DNA from: an uncultured Erythrobacteraceae bacterium
GTDB lineage: Bacteria; Pseudomonadota; Alphaproteobacteria; Sphingomonadales; Sphingomonadaceae
Direction: 5' to 3'
NCBI GenBank assembly: GCA_950071875.1
Contig: CATMNW010000059.1
Span: 1-9,953 of the forward strand
DNA: 9,953 nucleotides
The translations under genes and the position numbers were made by a program. Positions 1 through 6,362 of this stretch are shown one piece after another; positions within the stretch are counted from its first letter, which is position 1; each line of letters starts with the position of its first letter. The notes below the pieces were generated by a model. It saw nothing but the letters and a program-made list of their open reading frames with translations, was not told the origin of the DNA and made no database searches.

Positions 1-6
1 ACATAG

Positions 7-57
7 GCGGACACGTCCGAACACCTGCAATTGTTTTTATTGGATTTTATTGTCCGC
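7..57. repeat. GTCCG/CGGAC repeats and a phased AT-rich direct repeat beside the tRNA fragment
   Basis: Three copies of the GTCCG/CGGAC word lie here. CGGAC (8-12) and GTCCG (15-19) form a short palindrome with a 2-base spacer. A third copy is at 52-56, and GCGGACA (7-13) is the exact reverse complement of TGTCCGC (51-57). Between them TTTTATTG occurs twice (35-42 and 45-52), start to start exactly 10 bp, about one helical turn, in an otherwise AT-rich stretch. Short repeats next to a tRNA 3' end are what one expects of binding sites for a tyrosine recombinase or its accessory proteins at an attachment site. That role is inferred; no integrase gene is in the window. Confidence 0.4.
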
Positions 58-82
58 GTAAAGCCGCTACCGCCCGTTTTCC

Positions 83-132
83 CACCCTTCACACGGGTGG
101 GGTCGCAAGTTCAATCCTTGCCGCGCACACCA
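83..132 (+). pseudogene. 3' half of a tRNA-Val(CAC)-like gene, probable attachment-site remnant
   Basis: Seen directly: an anticodon stem CACCC/GGGTG (83-87 and 95-99) encloses the 7-base loop TTCACAC, giving anticodon CAC (valine). It is followed by a 5-base variable loop (100-104), a T arm GCAAG-TTCAATC-CTTGC (105-121), a 3' acceptor strand CGCGCAC (122-128), discriminator A and an encoded CCA (130-132). Upstream there is no D arm: the expected TAGCTCAG..GGTAGAGC pattern is missing and the bases at 59-82 do not fold into one. A GTCCGCG at 52-58 could pair with six of seven acceptor bases, but it does not rescue the D arm. A 3' tRNA half cut near the 5' side of the anticodon stem is the usual product of integration by a tyrosine recombinase. 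The intact tRNA would lie at the other end of the element, left of the window. A decayed tRNA gene is the alternative. Confidence 0.65.
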
Positions 133-156
133 TTTATTTCGCTGCAAACAAACAAA

Positions 157-180
157 AAGGCCGCCCGAGCGGACGGCCTT
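157..180 (-). terminator. Rho-independent terminator of the leftward small-protein/TetR genes
   Basis: AAGGCCG (157-163) pairs perfectly with CGGCCTT (174-180). There are two further GC pairs inside after one mismatch, and a GAGC loop. Read on the minus strand, the stem is followed by a T-rich run (complement of the A-rich bases 148-158), the hallmark of intrinsic termination. It lies 24 bases past the stop codon of the small minus-strand gene. On the plus strand the tail is only TTAAATC, so termination in that direction would be weaker. Confidence 0.85.
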
Positions 181-203
181 AAATCGTACTAGAGTCTTGG
201 CGG

Positions 204-464
204 TCAGGCCGCTTTAGCTTTGCCGCGATGGGGCGCGGTGGAAGTCTTGGGCGGAGCGGAAACGGCCTCATCGTCCTGCTTCTTGTCCAGCACCTTCTTA
301 GCGACATATCCGCCGACACCCAGCGCTACCATCGCCGGGAGGCTCATGCGCCTCAGTACCGTAGTAGCAATGACACCGAGGGCCGCGCCGCTGGCGCCGC
401 CGACAGCGCTTGTCTGCTTGGCCAACTTGTCGCCCACGAATGCTCCGATTCCCTTGCCGATCAT
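204..464 (-). CDS. Small glycine-rich putative membrane protein, function unknown
   Basis: This encodes 86 residues. I do not recognise a named family. The N-terminal two thirds is rich in Gly, Ala and small hydrophobics, with two hydrophobic segments (about residues 21-37 and 42-57) carrying GxxxG-like spacing (GGASGAALG, ALGVGGYVAKK). These could be short membrane or glycine-zipper helices. The C-terminal third is charged (KKQDDE, then a Lys/Arg/Pro/Ala tail). The ATG start is supported by an AAAGGAG ribosome site at 473-479, about 8 bases upstream. It lies 53 bp downstream of the TetR-family gene on the same strand and ends just before a terminator, so the two are probably co-transcribed. 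If so, this protein may share the regulator's trigger, perhaps as a membrane or envelope factor, but that is inference. The ribosome site and terminator make a real gene likely. Confidence 0.7.
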   Translation of the reverse strand: MIGKGIGAFVGDKLAKQTSAVGGASGAALGVIATTVLRRMSLPAMVALGVGGYVAKKVLDKKQDDEAVSAPPKTSTAPHRGKAKAA

Positions 465-517
465 TTCAAAATCTCCTTTGCCACATCAACGTGCCGTTGG
501 CATTGGAGTTCCGGAAG

Positions 518-1138
518 TCAGTCTTCTCGAGGGGCAAGTCCCTTGGCCAGCAATACGTTGGCGCGACTGGCGATTTTCTCGAAGTCGGGATCGCCAGGCC
601 GGGCCCAGATAGCGTAGCGCAAGCCGAGAAACACGTTCATTCCCATGACTGCCCAAGCTTCCGGCGAACCTAGACCGGTTGCGAATTCGCCACTTTCGCC
701 GCCGGCGACCAGCCTTTCCTCGATACGCTTTCCGATCGTCTCGTAGTGCTCGCGGTAGCTAGCGGGGTCGACGAACTCGGATTCGTCAATAATGCGGTAG
801 ATTGCCTTGTTGTCGGATGCGAATTCGAGAAAGGCTTGCAGCGCCACGCGCTCGACCTCGAATGCGTTCATACTGGGCGTCAAGGCTTCACGAGCGGCTC
901 GCCCCACCCCTTCGCTCATATCGGTAACCAGTGCGCGAAAGATCGCGTCCTTGCTATCGAAATAGGTATAAAATGACCCCAGAGCGACGCCTGCCGAGCG
1001 CGTTATGCCGCTGATCGAAGCTTCGTGAAATCCCTTCTCCGCGAATTCTCTGGTCGCGGCATCAAGCAGCTTGCGCAGGGTCTTCCTTCCACGTTCGGTG
1101 CGCGGTGTCTTGTCGCCCGAAATTTGTGTCGCGGCCAT
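518..1138 (-). CDS. TetR/AcrR-family transcriptional regulator
   Basis: This encodes 206 residues, the usual length for the family. The N-terminal DNA-binding domain is clear: helix 1 at about residues 19-35 (LLDAATREFAEKGF), then the helix-turn-helix at about 41-60 with the signature ISGITRSAGVALGSFYTYF, followed by the conserved S/DKDAIFRAL start of helix 4. Residues 75-200 form the variable ligand-binding and dimerisation domain, with no recognisable ligand signature. The ATG start has an AGGGGA ribosome site at 1146-1151. The gene is divergent from a TonB-dependent receptor across 124 bp that contain an inverted repeat over the receptor's promoter. The simplest reading is a local repressor of the receptor, and possibly of itself, released by a small effector. 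The family call is firm; target and effector are inferred. Confidence 0.93.
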   Translation of the reverse strand: MAATQISGDKTPRTERGRKTLRKLLDAATREFAEKGFHEASISGITRSAGVALGSFYTYFDSKDAIFRALVTDMSEGVGRAAREALTPSMNAFEVERVALQAFLEFASDNKAIYRIIDESEFVDPASYREHYETIGKRIEERLVAGGESGEFATGLGSPEAWAVMGMNVFLGLRYAIWARPGDPDFEKIASRANVLLAKGLAPRED

Positions 1139-1195
1139 CGAAACATCCCCTGTGAGTCAGCCAAACCTACCGAAACGACATCCACACGCAAGATC

Positions 1196-1219
1196 AAACT
1201 TGAAAGGTGGTTCATGTTT
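1196..1219. promoter_or_regulatory. Candidate TetR-family operator
   Basis: Two half-sites, AAACTTGAA (1196-1204) and TTCATGTTT (1211-1219), are inverted repeats matching at 8 of 9 positions around the 6-base spacer AGGTGG. This is the only strong palindrome I found in the 124-bp gap between the divergent regulator and receptor genes. Its 24-bp size suits a TetR-family dimer or pair of dimers, and it covers the -35 box and spacer of the predicted receptor promoter, which would give repression by blocking polymerase. Binding by the neighbouring TetR protein is inferred from position. Confidence 0.6.
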
Positions 1220-1228
1220 CAGTATCAG
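1200..1228 (+). promoter_or_regulatory. Sigma70-type promoter for the TonB-dependent receptor
   Basis: A -35 box TTGAAA (1200-1205; 5 of 6 to TTGACA) is followed by an exactly 17-bp spacer and a -10 box TATCAG (1223-1228; 4 of 6 to TATAAT, with the key second A and a T at positions 1 and 3). Transcription would start near 1235, leaving a leader of about 28 bases that holds a strong purine-rich ribosome site, GGGAGGGAG at 1246-1254. The -35 box lies inside the inverted repeat described at 1196-1219. Confidence 0.55.
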
Positions 1229-1262
1229 GGCCAGAAATAACAATCGGGAGGGAGAATCCGAA

Positions 1263-3593
1263 ATGCGACCGATCAAATCCTTTGCTGCCAGCCTTCTGTG
1301 CTCGGCTGCTTGTGCAGCGATATTTGCAACACCGGCCAGCGCACAGTCGAATGATGATGCTGCTGCCGAAGAAGCGCCGGCAGCCAACGAAAACACAATC
1401 ATCGTAACCGCTCGGCGGCGTGAGGAACGACTGATCGACGTGCCGATTTCGGTTTCAGCGCTCAGCGGCGAAGAACTGACCCAGCGCGGGGCACTCGATA
1501 TCACCGACGTGGGCCAGAGTGTGCCGAACGTCACTCTTGAGGCAAGCCGCGCAACCAACTCCACGCTGTCGGCCTTCATCCGGGGAATCGGACAGCAGGA
1601 CCCGGTTTCCGGCTTCGAGCAGGGCGTCGGCATCTACCTTGACGATGTATATCTCAATCGCCCTCAGGCTGCGGTGCTGGATATCTACGATGTCGAACGT
1701 ATCGAAGTTCTGCGTGGCCCCCAGGGCACTCTTTACGGCCGCAACACGATCGGCGGCGCGGTTAAATATGTGACGAAGCGCCTTCCGCTCGACCCGTCGG
1801 TTAAGGTACGGGGAACCTACGGCACATACGATCAGGCCGAAGGCGTAATCACAGCCTCGACGCCGATCGGAGATCTCGCCCGCATCGGTGGTTCGGTGGC
1901 CCGGCTTTCACGCGGCGGCTTCGGCGACAATCTCACGACTGGTCTCGAGAATTACAACAAGGACATTTGGGCCGGGCGTGCCAGCCTTGAGCTCGGCGGT
2001 TATGGCGAACCCGTGTTCATTCGGGTGCAGGGTGACTACACCAAGGACAAGAGCAATCCTCGCGGCGGTCACCGTCTGATCCCGGGGCTCGTATCGGGCG
2101 CACCCGTCCTGGGGGATGTGTTCGATACGCGCGGCGGACTCGCCGACCCCGAACAGGAAGTCGAATCCTACGGCTTCGCAATGCACGCGGAAGTCGAACT
2201 GAGCGACGCCTTGACCTTCCGCTCGATCTCGGCCTGGCGCAAGGACAGCAGTTATTCTCCCATCGATTTCGATGCTCTGCCAGCAGTGGATCTCGATGTT
2301 CCCGGAGCCTACTTCAACGAACAGCTCAGCCAGGAATTCCAGCTCCTGTGGGACGATGGTGGCGCATTCAGCGGTTTGCTCGGCTTCTATTACCTGGACG
2401 CCAAGGCCGACACGCTCTTCGACGTGCGGATCTTCACCACCGTCGCAGGCCTTACTGCATTCACCCGAGCGGATGTGGATACCGAGACCTATGCCGTCTT
2501 CGGCGATTTCACATACGACCTTACCGATCAGCTGAGCCTGTCTGTTGGTGGACGATACACCTGGGATGAACGCAGCGCCGAAATTCTGCGCCAGAACTAT
2601 TTCGGCGGTGGTTCGCCATTCTTCGGTGGGTCCGGGATCATATTGACCGCTCCCAGCACCGATTTCGATGGCAGCCGCGAATTCAAGAAGTTCACACCGC
2701 GCGCATCGATCAGCTTCATGCCGACACCGGATCACAATATCTACGCAAGCTATTCGAAGGGCTTCAAAGGGGGAGGGTTCGACCCCCGAGGTGTTGGCGT
2801 AAACGCTCCGGCTGCCGATCCCGGCAATCCGACCGATGCCGAAGTAGCCGATTTCCTCAGCTTCGCGCCGGAAGAAGTCGATAGCTACGAGATCGGTTAC
2901 AAGGGTAGCCTTGGCAATGTGAACATCGCCGCGGCGGCATTTTATGCCGATTACCAGGACGTCCAGATTCCCGGATCGGTCGCCTGTGAAGTCGCTGGTG
3001 TTGCCAGCTTCTGCGGTGTGGTTTCGAATGCCGGCAAGGCGACCTTCAAGGGCCTGGAACTGGAAGCGGACGCACGCCTCGGTGGCGGGTTCGGCATCTC
3101 GGCGTCGGTTGGCTACATCGACGCACAGTATGACGAATACATCACAAACATCAACAATACGCCGACCGATGTTGCCAACTTCCGGGTCGTGCAGAACACG
3201 CCCGAAGTCACCGGCAGCTTTACCGCAAGCTACGATACGGCAATCGGAAATGGCGATCTCTATCTGGGCGCTACGGTGTCATACCGCAGCAAGACCAGCC
3301 AGTTCGAAATTCCCAATCCTTACCTCGACCAGGACGGCTTTGCGTTGCTGGACGCAAGCGTGGTGTACACCGCGCCGGGCGGGAACTGGACGCTCGGATT
3401 GTATGGCAAGAACCTGCTCGATAAGGAATACAAGACCAGCGGCTACACTTTCGTTGCCGCCGATCCCGTTACGGGGGAGATCATCAATGGTGCTAACGGC
3501 TTCCCTGTTCCGACACTTGGGCCCGAAGGTACTTTGACCGCGTTCTACGGGAACCCGCGCCAGGTCTTCGCGACGGTGACCTTCACATACTGA
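1263..3593 (+). CDS. TonB-dependent outer-membrane receptor
   Basis: This encodes 776 residues, typical of a TonB-dependent receptor without an extra N-terminal signalling domain. Residues 1-27 are a Sec signal peptide (basic MRPIK, hydrophobic core, cleavage ATPASA|Q). A TonB box-like TIIVTA lies at about 45-50. The plug domain (about 58-165) carries the conserved RGPQGTLYGRN at 151-161 followed by TIGGAV. The rest is a beta-barrel of alternating strands, including the usual YASYSKGFKGGGF, the NLLDKEYKTSGY motif near the end, and a C-terminal FTY ending in an aromatic residue as BAM substrates do. The ATG at 1263 is preferred over upstream in-frame starts because signal peptide and ribosome site (1246-1254) fit it. 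The receptor would import a ligand across the outer membrane using proton-motive force via TonB-ExbBD. The ligand is unknown; no heme- or vitamin-specific marker is seen. Divergent TetR control and a nearby sulfotransferase suggest an organic substrate rather than iron. Confidence 0.95.
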   Translation: MRPIKSFAASLLCSAACAAIFATPASAQSNDDAAAEEAPAANENTIIVTARRREERLIDVPISVSALSGEELTQRGALDITDVGQSVPNVTLEASRATNSTLSAFIRGIGQQDPVSGFEQGVGIYLDDVYLNRPQAAVLDIYDVERIEVLRGPQGTLYGRNTIGGAVKYVTKRLPLDPSVKVRGTYGTYDQAEGVITASTPIGDLARIGGSVARLSRGGFGDNLTTGLENYNKDIWAGRASLELGGYGEPVFIRVQGDYTKDKSNPRGGHRLIPGLVSGAPVLGDVFDTRGGLADPEQEVESYGFAMHAEVELSDALTFRSISAWRKDSSYSPIDFDALPAVDLDVPGAYFNEQLSQEFQLLWDDGGAFSGLLGFYYLDAKADTLFDVRIFTTVAGLTAFTRADVDTETYAVFGDFTYDLTDQLSLSVGGRYTWDERSAEILRQNYFGGGSPFFGGSGIILTAPSTDFDGSREFKKFTPRASISFMPTPDHNIYASYSKGFKGGGFDPRGVGVNAPAADPGNPTDAEVADFLSFAPEEVDSYEIGYKGSLGNVNIAAAAFYADYQDVQIPGSVACEVAGVASFCGVVSNAGKATFKGLELEADARLGGGFGISASVGYIDAQYDEYITNINNTPTDVANFRVVQNTPEVTGSFTASYDTAIGNGDLYLGATVSYRSKTSQFEIPNPYLDQDGFALLDASVVYTAPGGNWTLGLYGKNLLDKEYKTSGYTFVAADPVTGEIINGANGFPVPTLGPEGTLTAFYGNPRQVFATVTFTY

Positions 3594-3610
3594 TCGGTCG
3601 CCGAAACACT

Positions 3611-3643
3611 AAAGGGTCGCGGCCTCTCCCGCGGCCCTTTTTT
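3611..3643 (+). terminator. Rho-independent terminator after the TonB receptor
   Basis: The stem AAGGGTCGCGG (3612-3622) pairs with CCGCGGCCCTT (3629-3639) over 11 positions with one G-U, a 6-base loop CCTCTC, and a run of six T from 3638. It lies in the 55-bp gap between the receptor and the convergent sulfotransferase. On the minus strand the stem is followed only by TTTAGTGTTT, so it may also stop the sulfotransferase transcript, less efficiently. Confidence 0.92.
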
Positions 3644-3648
3644 GCTGC

Positions 3649-4977
3649 CTAGCGGGCGAAACGCCTTCGTGCAGTTGTTCGCCGGTCCTCGACGGGAATG
3701 CCATAGGTCTCGGTATAGTCGGCGAAGCGTTCGTTGACTTCGGCTTCATTCAGTCCGAACTCTTCGAGACTATAGCGATGAGGGTTGCGCTTCAGTCGAG
3801 CCGAGCGATCGAGATAATTCTGCATTCCTGCCATCGCCGGTTGCATGTCCAGGCCGAGGAATGCGTAAACGCGCTCCATCGTACCGCGCCAATCCTGTTC
3901 CATATCCTCATACTGGACATCGATCATGCGGTCTCGCGGGATGCTGTCGCGCGCTTGGCGCATGCGATCGATCATTTCGGCTGTCTTGCCTAGCCATTCG
4001 CGCCCTGTACGAACGGCATCATTGTGATCCGAGTAGATTATCGTCTGGTTCCAGGCGAGCGACGCGGCACTTCCGACGACCTGCTTGGGGTCGCGATGAG
4101 TAAAAATCAGCCGCGCGTCGGGGAACACTTCCAGCAGGGCCGGAAGATCGAGCATGTGTTGCGGTGTCTTGAGTATCCACGGCCGCAAACTGCTTTCCTG
4201 CTGTGACCAGCCGATAAGACGCAGAAGATTTGCCATGTGCTGATACGCGGGCACGGCACTCTCGTTGTGGCACCAAGCGGCATATGACGGGACACGCCAC
4301 TGCGCTTCCCACTTCATGCCGTACATCGAAGCGGCAACGAGGCCCAGTTCCTCTTCGGGTTCATAGGCGCCGGTTGGATGGATCGAGAGCGTGCGCGGAT
4401 TGGCAAGGCGCGCGACCTTGAGAATTCTGGAGGCCAGCTTGGGCCTGAAATCCTCTGCCTCCCCGTTCATTACCCGCTCGAAATCGGGACGGGGCACCGG
4501 ACTGATCGTTTCGAAGCTGCGCAAGTGCGCAAAGCGTTGGTCCGCCGCGAGCAAGCGGTGCAGTCGCGTTGTGCCGGATCGCATGGGTCCAACGATGACC
4601 ACCGGGTTCTTCAACGGCCGCGCGAGGATTTCAGGATGCCGCTTGAACCACATCTGCGTGTACAGCCTGTCGCGAAGGACATGATGGAACATTTTCATCG
4701 CGGAAAAATCACCGGCCGCGTTCAGCCTCGCTTCGGTCTTCACGCTGTCGAGCAACACGTCGAAGGGTTTTTCAAACCAGCCGTCGCCGTAATCCTGCAG
4801 CCCGGTCGCGATTGCCGCTTCTTCCAGCAGGTAGTCTCTCTCCAACCTCGCAGGATCGACCATACCGGTCTTTCGTCCTGCGCGGATAACGCCGTCCACG
4901 ATGTCGATAAACCGCGTGCGGCGCGGTGGCTGGATCGGCTGGTCGTTCAAATGGCTGGCCTTTCCCGGCTCTGGCAA
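3649..4977 (-). CDS. Sulfotransferase family protein (PAPS-dependent)
   Basis: This encodes 442 residues from a TTG start. The 5'-phosphosulfate-binding P-loop is clear at about residues 126-143 (VVIVGPMRSGTTRLHRLL). The 3'-phosphate-binding motif is at about 290-307 (LIFTHRDPKQVVGSAASL, with R295 and S303), preceded by WILKTPQHMLDLPALLEVFPDARL, typical of the bacterial Sulfotransfer_3-like group. It should transfer sulfate from PAPS to a hydroxyl or amine of an unknown acceptor, as a soluble cytoplasmic enzyme; no signal peptide is seen. The region before residue 120 is family-specific and may shape the acceptor site. The start is uncertain. There is no ATG near the N-terminus, and an in-frame TTG at 4950 (433 residues) has an AAAGG 8 bases upstream and may be the real start. 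It is convergent with the TonB receptor and divergent from serS. Related enzymes sit near TonB receptors in sphingomonads, but shared function is inference. Confidence 0.9.
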   Translation of the reverse strand: MPEPGKASHLNDQPIQPPRRTRFIDIVDGVIRAGRKTGMVDPARLERDYLLEEAAIATGLQDYGDGWFEKPFDVLLDSVKTEARLNAAGDFSAMKMFHHVLRDRLYTQMWFKRHPEILARPLKNPVVIVGPMRSGTTRLHRLLAADQRFAHLRSFETISPVPRPDFERVMNGEAEDFRPKLASRILKVARLANPRTLSIHPTGAYEPEEELGLVAASMYGMKWEAQWRVPSYAAWCHNESAVPAYQHMANLLRLIGWSQQESSLRPWILKTPQHMLDLPALLEVFPDARLIFTHRDPKQVVGSAASLAWNQTIIYSDHNDAVRTGREWLGKTAEMIDRMRQARDSIPRDRMIDVQYEDMEQDWRGTMERVYAFLGLDMQPAMAGMQNYLDRSARLKRNPHRYSLEEFGLNEAEVNERFADYTETYGIPVEDRRTTARRRFAR

Positions 4978-5081
4978 TTGCCCCTGAACGTGCGGGGATT
5001 AATGTTGTGCCGCAAAAAGGGCAACCGAGCCCGCGCGAAGTGTCTGGCCAAGGGACAGGCGAAAAGGCATAGGCGGCGCCC

Positions 5082-6362
5082 ATGCACGACATTGCTTTCA
5101 TCCGCGCCAATCCCGAAGCCTTCGACGCTGCCCTCGCCCGACGCGGGGCCGAGCCTGTTGCCGACAAGCTTGTGACGCTCGACGCGAAGAAGCGCGAGGC
5201 CACGACCAAGGTCCAGGCCGCACAGAGTCGCCGCAACGAGGCGTCAAAAGCGATCGGCCAGGCCATGGCTCAGGGCGACAAGGAAAAGGCGGAGGCGCTC
5301 AAGGCCGAAGTCGCCGAGATCAAGGCGTCGATGCCCGAATGGGAGGAATCCGCTGCCGCTGCCGGGGCCGCGCTAGACGACATGCTCGCGCGCCTACCCA
5401 ACCTGCCCGCCGAGGACGTGCCGCAGGGCGCTGACGAGGAAGACAATGTAGAGCAGCACCAGTGGGGCACGAAGCGGCAGTTCGATTTCGAGCCCAAGGA
5501 GCATGCCGATATCGGCCCCGCGCTGGGCATGGATTTCGAGACCGGCGCCAAGCTTTCGGGCGCGCGCTTCACTTTCCTGCGCGGCGATATCGCCCGCCTC
5601 CACCGCGCGCTCGCGCAGTTCATGCTCGACAAACAGACGCGCGAGAACGGCTATACCGAGTGCAACCCGCCGGTGCTGGTGGGCGACGATGCCATGTACG
5701 GCACGGACAAGCTGCCGAAGTTTGCAGAGGACAGCTTTCGCACGACCGACGATCGTTGGCTGGTTCCGACTTCCGAAGTCCCGCTCACCTATTCCGTCGC
5801 GGGCGAGATCCTGCCCGACCTTGACCAGCCGATCCGCATGACCGCGCATACGCTGTGTTTCCGTTCCGAAGCAGGCTCGGCAGGCCGCGATACGCGTGGA
5901 TTCATCCGCCAGCACCAGTTCGAAAAGGTCGAGATGGTCAGCATCTGCCGTCCCGAGGACAGCGAGGCGGAGCACGAGCGTATGACCAAATGCGCCGAGG
6001 GCATCCTCGAAGCGCTCGACCTGCCCTATCGCCGCATGCTGCTATGTACCGGTGACATGGGGTTCGGCGCGCGCAAGACTTACGATCTGGAGGTCTGGCT
6101 GCCCGGACAAGGGGCCTGGCGAGAGATTTCCTCCTGTTCGAACACGGGCGATTTCCAGGCGCGGCGCATGAACGCGCGCTACCGCCCCGAGGGCGAGAAG
6201 AAGACCACGTTCGTCCACACGCTTAACGGATCGGGGCTGGCGGTCGGACGCACTCTCGTGGCGGTGATGGAGAATTACCAGCAGGCGGACGGCAGCGTTG
6301 CCGTTCCGGAAGTCCTCGCCCCCTACATGGGCGGCGTTACCGAACTGGGGCGGATTTCCTGA
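5082..6362 (+). CDS. serS: Seryl-tRNA synthetase
   Basis: This encodes 426 residues, the standard bacterial SerRS length. It charges tRNA-Ser (and tRNA-Sec where present) with serine using ATP in the cytoplasm. The N-terminal region (about 1-110) is the long antiparallel coiled-coil arm that grips the tRNA, rich in Ala, Lys and Glu. The class II core follows: motif 1 around GARFTFLRGDIARLHRAL, motif 2 around residues 255-285 with the FRSEAGSAGRDTRGFIRQHQF signature (F260), and motif 3 at 383-400 with GSGLAVGRTLVAVMENYQ. The TSEVPLT and WREISSCSNTGDFQARR motifs of the serine site are present. The ATG is supported by AGGCGG at 5071-5076. The stop overlaps the surE start as TGATG, so the two are co-transcribed and translationally coupled. 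No confident promoter was found in the 104-bp gap upstream. Confidence 0.98.
   Translation: MHDIAFIRANPEAFDAALARRGAEPVADKLVTLDAKKREATTKVQAAQSRRNEASKAIGQAMAQGDKEKAEALKAEVAEIKASMPEWEESAAAAGAALDDMLARLPNLPAEDVPQGADEEDNVEQHQWGTKRQFDFEPKEHADIGPALGMDFETGAKLSGARFTFLRGDIARLHRALAQFMLDKQTRENGYTECNPPVLVGDDAMYGTDKLPKFAEDSFRTTDDRWLVPTSEVPLTYSVAGEILPDLDQPIRMTAHTLCFRSEAGSAGRDTRGFIRQHQFEKVEMVSICRPEDSEAEHERMTKCAEGILEALDLPYRRMLLCTGDMGFGARKTYDLEVWLPGQGAWREISSCSNTGDFQARRMNARYRPEGEKKTTFVHTLNGSGLAVGRTLVAVMENYQQADGSVAVPEVLAPYMGGVTELGRIS

Noticed and set aside
52..132. A full-length functional tRNA-Val
   Set aside because: GTCCGCG at 52-58 pairs with six of seven bases of the 3' acceptor strand, but bases 59-82 do not form a D arm and lack the conserved GG of the D loop. 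I treat it as a 3' fragment.
1071..1262. An N-terminal extension of the TonB receptor starting at 1071
   Set aside because: It would overlap the TetR gene, bury the signal peptide 64 residues inside the protein and ignore the strong ribosome site before 1263.
1908..2735. A 275-codon open frame on the minus strand inside the TonB receptor
   Set aside because: It lies wholly antisense to a well-supported gene, has no family resemblance, and is expected from GC-rich codon bias.
4978..5081. Divergent promoters or a regulatory leader for serS and the sulfotransferase
   Set aside because: Only weak boxes (TTGCCC, ATTAAT) and a 4-bp hairpin are seen; nothing rises above chance.
4378..5175. A 265-codon plus-strand open frame across the sulfotransferase and serS start
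   Set aside because: It is antisense to the sulfotransferase and out of frame with serS; its translation is rich in Arg, Gln and His with no domain signal.
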